DNA from: Thuidium tamariscinum
Taxonomy: Eukaryota; Streptophyta; Bryopsida; Hypnales; Thuidiaceae
Direction of reading: 5' to 3'
NCBI GenBank assembly: GCA_947034885.2
Contig: OX344749.2
Coordinates: 40,825,682-40,889,681, forward strand
Length of the DNA: 64,000 bases
The notes below the pieces were generated by a model. It worked only from the letters and a program-made list of their open reading frames with translations, was not told where the DNA came from and ran no database searches. Below, in pieces: positions 56,703-64,000 of this stretch (its first letter is position 1; each line of letters starts with the position of its first letter). The translations under genes and the position numbers were made by a program.

Positions 56703-57174
56703 CTAAAAGGTTGAAAAGTGCACAAATTTATAACAAATTTGTATTTTGTTAAAGCCTCCTTGGCCCTTCAAGTTTTAGAATGTTGATTTTTTAATTTAAA
56801 TTTTCATTATCTAAACATTTTTGCTAAATAATCTTCTTGACCTTTATTTTTTATTTCTATTTTGACATTCAATTTTCTAGTTTCTTTTACAAGTCCAACA
56901 TTTACAAGGAGATCACCTACTATGGTATGGATATGATGTGTATTCATATGAAATTTATAAAATAATTTAAATTTGAAGCTTGATTGTAGAAAAGTCAATT
57001 TTTTGCTCCCTAAAGAACTTCCCATATCATTTACCATGTTATTAATTGATAGGAAAACTAATTTCTCCAACAAGGTTCCAAATTCAGTATATAATACTTT
57101 TGAATTTTCAATAAACTCTTCCATTCTAACATACAAATTTGTTATAAATTTGTGTATTTTTCAACTTTTTTTAG
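56703..57174. mobile_element. 472-bp inverted-repeat element with a 105-codon ORF
   Basis: The left end CTAAAAGGTTGAAAAGTGCA and the complement of the right end CTAAAAAAAGTTGAAAAATA are followed on both sides by the shared CACAAATTTATAACAAATTT. The ends are ~45 bp long with few mismatches. The interior includes an ORF on the minus strand. The target duplication is not clear. Confidence 0.7.
56807..57124 (-). CDS. Hypothetical 105-aa ORF inside the inverted-repeat element
   Basis: The ATG at 57124 starts MEEFIENSKVLYTEFGTLLE and the frame runs to 56807. For AT-rich DNA an open frame of this length with balanced composition (FLSINNMVNDMGSSLG, LLVNVGLVKETRKLN) is unlikely by chance. I do not recognise the protein. 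It may be a fragment of a transposon protein or a captured host exon. Confidence 0.4.
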   Translation of the reverse strand: MEEFIENSKVLYTEFGTLLEKLVFLSINNMVNDMGSSLGSKKLTFLQSSFKFKLFYKFHMNTHHIHTIVGDLLVNVGLVKETRKLNVKIEIKNKGQEDYLAKMFR

Positions 57175-58092
57175 GGAGCTTATTATGAAACATGCCTACT
57201 GTGTTCCCATAAAATTCCACTGCCCCTGCCCTAAAACTATGGTCCTTGTTGAAATTTACAGAATGGATGAGGATTTGATTCAGCCCTTGGACTACATGAT
57301 TTGCTGCGTTCACATTGAGCTTGTATCATTCTACTGGCTAGCCAAATTAGGTCATGTTGCAAGTCTGCTAGATCATGTTCTTCAAAGGCGTGCAAGTGAG
57401 AATTATGCAGAAAATTGTGTTGTTGCTGTGAAGATCTTTAAATTGGCATCCCTCTGAAGGTTTTGGGTTAGACCGCTAAATAGACTTGTGCGTCAACAGA
57501 ATAATTTGATGTCGAAAAGAAAGATGATGAATTCCTGTAACTCAGAACTTGTTACAAGTTTTGATTAGTTTTGATTAGTGAATGAGGATAAGAATGAAGC
57601 GAGTGCCATAAGGTTACAGTCTAGCACCCCATATGCACATGATAAACAAAGTGGTCTTTTAAAAGACTCACCAGAAATATCTCGTATCAAATTAATTACG
57701 GAGTTGGTCTAGAAGCATTCTCACATTTATCATCACATTTGTATTTAAATTCTCTTAGTAAACAAAAGGGGCAAGCCCAACGCTAAAATGGAAAGACTCA
57801 CCACCACAAAGCAAGGGTCAGAGTCTTGATACACTGTATGATAGCGAGGACGGACTGCATTGTCAACAAAGGTACACCCAGGGTTTTGTTAGGGTTAGAA
57901 CAGAGGATATGATAATAGAGAAGGTGATATCACAGAAATCTGGGTCAAGATTGATTAAAACATTTCCTAGCGCAAACATTTCAGGCGTTTTGAAAGGAGA
58001 CGAAAATTGGGAAAATTGGGAAAAATGCTTCAAGGTGAAATATGTACATGGTGCCCCGAGCCTCGTCATATCCTTGGCAAGGAGATTAATAG
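57175..58092. other. Intergenic DNA and 3' flank of the BAG gene
   Basis: An open plus-strand frame at about 57180-57457 (EIYRMDEDLIQPLDY...) has protein-like composition but no recognised domain. The part from 57600 to 58092 probably includes the BAG gene 3' UTR on the minus strand. Confidence 0.4.
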
Positions 58093-59616
58093 CTACCACA
58101 AAAAATCGTCTGAAAACCAATCGCTTGATCCGGCAGAAAAACTATCTTCTGGATCAACATAACCAAGTGGGTATCTAGTCTTTCCAGTCTTACGACCATT
58201 CTCTGACCATCGACCGTTTTTCTTCGAGACATCGCTCTCCTCGCTGTGCAACAAGTCGGGCGAGGGCTGACGCTCCTCCAAGTGCTCAATTCGACTTAAT
58301 AAATTTTGGATGACATCGTCTTTCTGATTCCCCCACTGCAACACTTTATCAACAACGTCCTTCAGTTTCCGATTCTCCTCCAGCACCTGCAGCAACAACG
58401 CATGATCCGACATGCCATCAGTTGAAGGCTGGGGTTGACCTGCTTGCAACCATGGCGGCTCCAAGAGCAATGAATCACTCGCTGGATTTATAAGCCCATC
58501 GCCTTGATCCCTGCATTCTGAAGGAGTCTCTTCATGTACGACTCCGCTTAGGAATGTATCCAATGCTGGTCTTCCTACCTCTTCTTCTACCATATTCTCT
58601 GCCTCTTCTCCTCTCCCCGTGACTGTAGCCTGTTCGCACACCTCCGCATCATTCGTGGCAGGGGTTACTGATACAAACTCCTCAGAAATTGGTTCTGAAA
58701 TAACTTCTCTGGAAGGTGTACTTTCCCCAGAAACGTCCACCAGTGGAGTCTCCTGATTTAGGGTTTCAACATCAGGGGGGACTACATTTGCAAGCTCTAA
58801 TTCATGTTCTTCCACGGGATGTGCACGCTCCATCGTCCATACTCGCTCCTCGATCTCTTCATCCAGTGGAACCTCGTTGTCACTTTCACGCGCTCGATCT
58901 GCTCCCCCGGATGTAAAATCTTGACCTAGGGCACTCCACTCCGGATTGCTGTCCTCAAACTCCTTTCCTTCAAGGGCAGCAAAATCGGTTACCTCGGCAT
59001 GTTCCTTCGTCAAATTACTATCCTCCGTGGCATTAACATCGACTTCTTCATTCACTTCTGGAGACATCCCATCGATTGCCTCCTGAAAACGTATGAGCTC
59101 CTTCGTCAATGCCCTGCGAATTAGACGAACTTCAGGGTGCACACCTTGCAAGGAATCCAACCGTAGCAACAAAGCCATGATGCCCTCCGTCCATCGCAAT
59201 CGTTCCTTCGTCTCATTATAAAGCTTCTGCCTCTGCGCCGGTGATTGCAACTTGTTTTTGAAAAGCTGAAGCTCTTCTTCCACTTTTCTAATTACTCTCA
59301 AGTCCCTCAACGGCTTTGTCTTCCGCACAACATAGCCACGGAACACAGATTGGATTTTCGTCGCGGCAGCATCCAAGCTCTTAAACCTCGAACCTATTAC
59401 CGGCTCCGCTGCCCGCTTCACAGGGGCGCCTCCATCACTCACAGGAACAATCTTCACAGTCTTCTTCTTATCCTTCTGTTCGTCCTTCCTTTGGAAAGCG
59501 CGGTCCTGCGGTACGGCACCATACACAGGTCCTCGTGGGCGGTGAAACAGAGGGTTCGGCTGCGCCCAGGGGCGTGCGTATGCATCCCACCCATCGTCAA
59601 ATATCCCTCCTCCCAT
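58093..59616 (-). CDS. IQ-motif and BAG-domain co-chaperone (plant BAG5/6/7 type), single exon
   Basis: BAG proteins bind the ATPase domain of Hsp70/Hsc70 and act as nucleotide-exchange co-chaperones; plant members with an IQ motif also bind calmodulin and act in stress, autophagy and cell-death control. The 507-aa frame starts at ATG 59616 (MGGGIFDDGWDAYARPW); the upstream in-frame GTG at 59619 is not the start. The IQ motif (AATKIQSVFRGYVVRK) is at residues ~84-99, immediately before the BAG domain (~110-182; RKVEEELQLFKNKL, LLRLDSLQGVHPEVRLIRRAL). This close IQ-BAG pairing is the plant-specific layout. A long acidic middle follows (Glu/Asp/Val/Ser-rich), then a coiled coil near 400-448 (ENRKLKDVVDKVLQWGNQ) and a conserved-looking end DWFSDDFLW. 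The reading frame is intact. It is divergent from the DGS1-like gene, and heat-shock elements lie upstream. Which of BAG5, 6 or 7 it corresponds to is not clear. Confidence 0.93.
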   Translation of the reverse strand: MGGGIFDDGWDAYARPWAQPNPLFHRPRGPVYGAVPQDRAFQRKDEQKDKKKTVKIVPVSDGGAPVKRAAEPVIGSRFKSLDAAATKIQSVFRGYVVRKTKPLRDLRVIRKVEEELQLFKNKLQSPAQRQKLYNETKERLRWTEGIMALLLRLDSLQGVHPEVRLIRRALTKELIRFQEAIDGMSPEVNEEVDVNATEDSNLTKEHAEVTDFAALEGKEFEDSNPEWSALGQDFTSGGADRARESDNEVPLDEEIEERVWTMERAHPVEEHELELANVVPPDVETLNQETPLVDVSGESTPSREVISEPISEEFVSVTPATNDAEVCEQATVTGRGEEAENMVEEEVGRPALDTFLSGVVHEETPSECRDQGDGLINPASDSLLLEPPWLQAGQPQPSTDGMSDHALLLQVLEENRKLKDVVDKVLQWGNQKDDVIQNLLSRIEHLEERQPSPDLLHSEESDVSKKNGRWSENGRKTGKTRYPLGYVDPEDSFSAGSSDWFSDDFLW

Positions 59617-59983
59617 CACTCGCAGTTACCAAAATCGATAAAGCTCCCACACACGCACAACGAGGAAAACCTACCTCCGGCAAACAAGCTCTCAACCCGA
59701 AACAATCTTGCGGAAGGGGTTCCCACAACTCACACAACGGAACTAAAGATTGTGATGGAGCTGCGGATTGCGACGCAATTACGAAGCCTTCGTAAACCCA
59801 AAACCTCACGCACTCTCACAACGAACCTAACCTAACTCCGACGCAAAATGGCGAACAAGCTCTCAATCTTCCGAATTGCGAATGAAGTCCCCGAAACTAG
59901 AGCAACCGCACTGAAGACACTGATGAAACCGAAACGAACACTACAATTACGAAGCTTTTGTATGAACAAAGTGTCGTCGAGCT

Positions 59984-60357
59984 TTCCAGAACAGAGCAGT
60001 TGCTTCGGCGTCACTCTCGAAGGTTTCAGCAGACTTTCGAAGACTTCCCCGAGTCACAGGCCGTGGAATGTTCTCGAACAGCCCTTTTTTTTTCGCCACC
60101 TGTGCAGATTGCACCATTTCAAATAAATGTCTTTTTTCCGCCAGATAAAAGTAATCTTTTTTCGCCAGAAATTTTCTAGTTCTCTTTAAAATATGGATGA
60201 AGCTGCCAAATGTGGATGAAAAAGTGTATAAATATGACAGAAAAGTATTTTTAAGTCCAAAAGATGGATGAATGTAGAAATACAATGCTTCACCCAATTT
60301 GAAGTGATCGCCATCTTGGCACTTTCTCAAAAAGTTAAAAAAAGGACTGTTCTCGAA
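59984..60357 (-). promoter_or_regulatory. Heat-shock elements upstream of the BAG gene
   Basis: A perfect three-unit element GAATGTTCTCGAA lies at 60066-60078 (GAAnnTTCnnGAA). Two-unit elements TTCCAGAA (59984-59991) and TTCTCGAA (60350-60357) flank it. They lie 0.4-0.7 kb upstream of the BAG start codon, in the shared region with the divergent DGS1-like gene. Heat-shock factors bind such sites, and plant BAG6 is known to be heat-induced, so the sites fit the gene. Confidence 0.6.
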
Positions 60358-60649
60358 TGGTTTTAAAAGTAAAAGAGAGCGAAAAAGAAACAGAAGGTAC
60401 TGATACCCGGATCGGTCCAGCAGGGGCTCGAATCGGGTATGCCCTTGGTCGGTCGGATCCAACCTACAGGGTATCTTAATTAGGAACGTTCTGTGACAAG
60501 TACCCAGATTGTTCTTGGTAAATTGTGACCCAGTATCGTACCACGTATACCCGGCATAACCTGGCTCTCAACTCGGGTATCCGTGGACGACAAATCGAAT
60601 GGATGAATACGTAAGACGTTCGTCGATGATTACTATATCTAATGGCATA

Positions 60650-61524
60650 CGAGTACGTACATTGCGACGGAGCGGAGAAGAAGAAGAGGAAGTGCGGATG
60701 CTGCCGTCCGCATGAGCCTTTCTTTTCTCAATTTTGGTGAACTCTTGTGCGCGTGCTTCAATTCGAATGACAAGTGCAGGGCTTAGTCCGTGAATGGGGT
60801 TTCTTGCTTCAATTTTGGCGCTCATTTGAGCCATTTTGCGTTTCTCTGCGTTCAGATTGATCGGTTTTGGTAAGTTTTCGTTCATGTGGTTTGTTTCGGC
60901 TTGCGCCTTTCTCCAGGTAGTCGTCATGCGTTTTGTGGCGATTTTTGAGCAATAACGGATTTATTCTGAGAATTTTGAAGGCTGGATGAGATGTTTCGCA
61001 TTGGTCCTTTGGAGTTGTACTGTCCCTTATACAGGGATCGGATCTTGTTGATTTTATCGCTAAGTCTATCTAGGTCTGGTAGCCTTCGCAGCCTAAAGCA
61101 TGATTGATTCCCTAGTGCATTGCAGTGCTCTGGCTCTGTTTCGACGATTCTGTAAACTGTCCCTGGAAAATAATTGTGACTGTTATATTGTCTAATCTCT
61201 TGCTTTTTACTGATTTTCTCATTGACTTTATGTGGATGTGGTGAAATGGCATTCAATTCAGGCTTATTGTGAATAGTAAAACGCTCTTAGTCTTTAGAGA
61301 CAGCGGATTTTATATCTTTCTTTAACCTAATTTGCAGCGAATTAAGCATTGAGCTGCGGATGCTATCCTAATCTTTTCGTATCTAACTGACATTGTTGTT
61401 TTTTGTTCTTCTTTGCGACAATCTTTTTACAATGGACTTTGTGATAATGCTTGCTCGACTCGAGTTGATTCTGAGTTGTTCTGTCTGTTTGCTTTCAGAA
61501 AATATTCACGGGTGACTTGAAAAG
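60650..61524 (+). promoter_or_regulatory. Probable 5' UTR of the DGS1-like gene with an intron
   Basis: A donor-like GGTTTTG|GTAAGT at 60869/60870 and an acceptor TTGCTTTCAG at 61489-61498 suggest a ~630-bp intron in the leader. The short second leader exon (61499-61524) has an in-frame TGA at 61513-61515 ahead of the start codon. Promoter elements were not identified beyond the heat-shock elements further left. Confidence 0.45.
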
Positions 61525-63950
61525 ATGATGGAGAATGCAATTCGTTTGATAGGGACGTATTACGTTAATAAGTGGGCCAATGATTGGTTGAAAAAGTTCA
61601 AGAGCAAGCCACGAGAAGGCCTGCCTTTACTTCTTTCAGCATCACAGGCTTCTCTATTGTAAAGCTTCCTTAATCCCACACTTTCCAAAAATGTCTGCGT
61701 GTTTAGAGCATTCCTCCTGATTTCACTGCTCTGTAATTATCGAATACAAGACTGTTCAACGCCCTTGCATTCAAGGTATGCGATGTAATAGTTATCATTG
61801 TCACGAATGTCCTTCACTCCCTCCTCCGTCCTGACATTGGAAAACAGTCTCATAGAGTATGTGTGATGGCATTGGATGGCATGGGGTTTGTATAAGTGCG
61901 CGTTTAGTGATGGACCTCTGCTCTTTGACTTGATCTGGGCCCAGACATTTTAACGAGGGATCCATTACTTTTCCATGATGTGATATTCAGATAATGCGTT
62001 CGTCCTCGTTGGAGCCAATTTATATTCTGCACTTGGGGCTTGTTCACGAAGTCTCAAATCTATGGAGGTTTAGGGTTTAAGGTCGATCGTTGGCCTAACT
62101 GATTTTAAGAACTCCCGATTTATATGGAACCGCAGTATGTGATAAACGTATTTTTGCAGGGACGAAACTCAGGGTCCAGGGAATTTGCTGAAGGTGTTTG
62201 GGAACATATCGGAGGACTTGCTGGAGCAAATGCATTATGTGAACAAGCACCTCATGTTCTGGCAGATTAGAGCCCAGGTAGTCCTCACCGTATCTTTGAA
62301 ATATGTATATGTATCTTTTTACCTGGCATTGAGAACTTTGCAGAAAGGATCTAAAAGTTTTGTGATCTTACAAAGCAACTGCTCAGTTTGCGTCTTTCAT
62401 TGTTGCTTTGCGTTTTAAATTTTCTCACAGCCTCTATAAGAATTTTCTTTCAGGGTGCAGAGCAAGATAAAGTTCGGTTCATGATGTTAGAAAGAGGTCC
62501 AGTCGCCTTTCTTCGAGGACTGAAAAAAATCGTGCGATCTTTCTTTCTGGAATCTTCACTTACTAGTGGGCTAGTATCTGCGGCGTATACTCGCATCAAT
62601 GAAAGAGTGACTATGCTGAACACCCTGCGAAAACGGCTTGCTGTTATCATTGGCCAGGTCAGTTCTATGACTTTCATATTCTGTGTTGCTGCGATGTTAT
62701 CAATCTGTCGGCGTGTCGGCAAACCTTGTTAGTGTTCTCTGAGTCAGAGATTTTTTGCTGGTTTGCAGGTGCACCTTCAGGTGGCAAAGATGGGAGAGAA
62801 AGTGGATGCAGGGCGGGAAAGCGGAGTCACGGGGGAAAGGCGACGTGTTGTCTCTGAGTGTGTTATTGCTGTGCTCTTTGCGTTAAATGGGCTGGAAGGA
62901 GTTTACGAGTTCCCACAGGCAGGTGACGACCCACTCTTGATACGTGGCAAACCTTATCCACATCTCTCTTGAGTTACTGCAGTCCATTTTTAAAATGTTG
63001 TATCTATTTATAATGACACTTTTGATAAGCTGTAACCGCTTTCTGGGAAGTGTTCATGCCATTTTTGCAGTTTTTATTTATCTGATGGTGTGGTTTTGAT
63101 TGATTGATTGATTGATTGATTGAAAGGGAAAGATTACAAGAAGAGTATATCTGCACATCTCAGTTAGGTTTTCTCTTTGTTGCGTCTTTTCTTGCATGCT
63201 CGAATCTCAAGGAAAGAAATCTTTGAAACTGGCAGAGTGATTACCATGGCCATGGAGATTTGAACGACTCGCAAACTATTGTCCTTGAGTTTGACCGGAT
63301 GTCAGAGGATTTAATGAGAGGAATGGAATGGACCGATTACGAACTCCAAGCTGCTCTTCAATTGCTCTCGGGCAACGTATTGAAGCTGAAAGAATTCCTA
63401 TCTACTCTTGTATATTCCTGATCACCTTACTTTTGCTTGTCATGATTTGTGTAGCCCTCCTTATTTCATGATCCCACTTACACTGGCTACATAGAATAGA
63501 GGCTTGGGTTTCAGAGTGATCTAAGAAAAGAGACTCTATGATTTCTGTGCAACAGGCTTTCATATGTGCCTCAATAAGGTAGTATATGCTATGAATCTAA
63601 GTTGAACTGGCTAGCTTATCGCTTATCGCTTTTTCGCTTCGTGGCTAGTCGTTAATGTTGGTGTAGGGAATAACTTGGACACTGAAACCTACATGAAGTT
63701 TTTATGTGTAGCAGACCTGGAAACCAATTGCTAACTCTGCTTTCCCTCTTTGCAGGTGCCTCGCTATGAAAAACCAAAGAGATTGGTCAGATACTGGCTG
63801 CACTATACTGGGGGTGCAGTTGGTCTTGCTGCAGTTTCTGTCTGGCTTGTCCGGCATAGTCGATTAGGTGGCAGTGATGACCTTGACAGATGGATAGAGC
63901 AGGCTCGAGAGGACGCGGAGCTTTTCCTGGAGAAGCGTGTGAACCAACCG
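61525..63950 (+). CDS. DGS1: DGS1-like (NCA2-domain) mitochondrial outer-membrane protein, 5' six exons, runs off the window
   Basis: Arabidopsis DGS1 (DGD1 suppressor) is a mitochondrial outer-membrane protein that affects galactolipid and alternative-oxidase balance; the yeast relative NCA2 affects ATP synthase mRNA. Exons: 61525-61658 (MMENAIRLIGTYYV), 62160-62277 (MHYVNKHLMFWQIRAQ), 62454-62657 (RFMMLERGPVAFLRGL), 62769-62918 (CVIAVLFALNGLEGVYEFPQ), 63236-63409 (VLEFDRMSEDLMRGMEW), 63756-63950 (VRYWLHYTGGAVGLAAVSVW, RHSRLGGSDDLDRWI). All phases agree, giving 325 aa so far. The TGGAVGLAAVSVWLV stretch is the first membrane segment of the NCA2 domain. The 3' part, with the catalogued C-terminal membrane segment, lies beyond the edge. 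The donor after exon 4 is GC, not GT (CAG|GCAGGT). The GT reading of that junction leads to a stop codon. Exon limits were set by eye. Confidence 0.9.
63097..63124 (+). repeat. (GATT)n microsatellite in an intron
   Basis: About six GATT units lie in the intron between exons 4 and 5 of the DGS1-like gene. Confidence 0.9.
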
Positions 63951-64000
63951 GTACAGTTTCTTTCAAAATTGAATGTACTTTTGTGGTGTTGATGTAAAGT

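Noticed and set aside
1-64000. CRISPR arrays, tRNA and rRNA genes
   Set aside because: No regularly spaced identical repeats and no tRNA or rRNA signature were seen by eye; a tRNAscan or Rfam run was not possible.

Overview
The window is nuclear DNA from a land plant: three spliced or single-exon plant genes sit at the two edges, and about 54 kb of transposon-rich, mostly AT-rich DNA lies between them. Plant identity rests on a phosphoethanolamine N-methyltransferase with two tandem methyltransferase domains, an IQ+BAG co-chaperone, a DGS1/NCA2-type mitochondrial protein, and a retrotransposon primed by a plant-type Asp tRNA. A piggyBac relic, uncommon in seed plants as far as I know, hints weakly at a seed-free plant such as a bryophyte. 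The species cannot be fixed from the sequence.

Layout. (1) 540-4218, minus: intact PEAMT gene, 11 coding exons, 489 aa. (2) 5.0-13.5 kb: AT-rich intergenic DNA with TTAA-flanked elements whose ends begin CCC (8158-8666, 9341-10817, a decayed one at 10850-11659), a nested MITE, and GTCACACCTTCTTC-type inverted modules. (3) 13491-18608: a 5.1 kb element with ~0.8 kb terminal inverted repeats that are themselves palindromic, and an unusually GC-rich, minisatellite-filled core with a TATA box. (4) 21678-39411, minus: a very young, 17.7 kb Ty3/Gypsy element of Athila/Tat-like type with 2013-bp LTRs differing at one site by eye, a 5-bp target duplication (ATAAG), Asp-tRNA primer site, two extra ORFs before gag, gag-pol, and a large GC-rich ORF after pol. 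(5) 39.4-47.3 kb: AT-rich repeats including a TA-flanked MITE, another TTAA/CCC element (41559-42484) and a long hairpin (46130-46282). (6) 47.28-49.9 kb, minus: decayed piggyBac transposase split by a second copy of the same MITE. (7) 52.4-56.1 kb, plus: decayed hAT transposase split by a 714-bp insertion. (8) 56.7-57.2 kb: inverted-repeat element with a 105-codon ORF. (9) 58093-59616, minus: IQ/BAG co-chaperone gene with heat-shock elements upstream. (10) 61525-63950, plus: DGS1-like gene, running off the right edge, with a probable GC-AG intron.

How the parts relate. PEAMT makes phosphocholine for phosphatidylcholine, and DGS1 acts at the mitochondrial outer membrane in lipid homeostasis, so two lipid genes bracket the repeat block; this may be chance. 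The transposons record a nested history: old hAT and piggyBac genes, then MITEs (their removal together with one target-site copy restores the transposase reading frames), and most recently the giant Ty3 element. The most notable items are the giant Ty3 element with gene-like cargo on both sides of gag-pol, and the co-occurrence of a piggyBac transposase relic with TTAA/CCC-ended non-autonomous elements in a plant.
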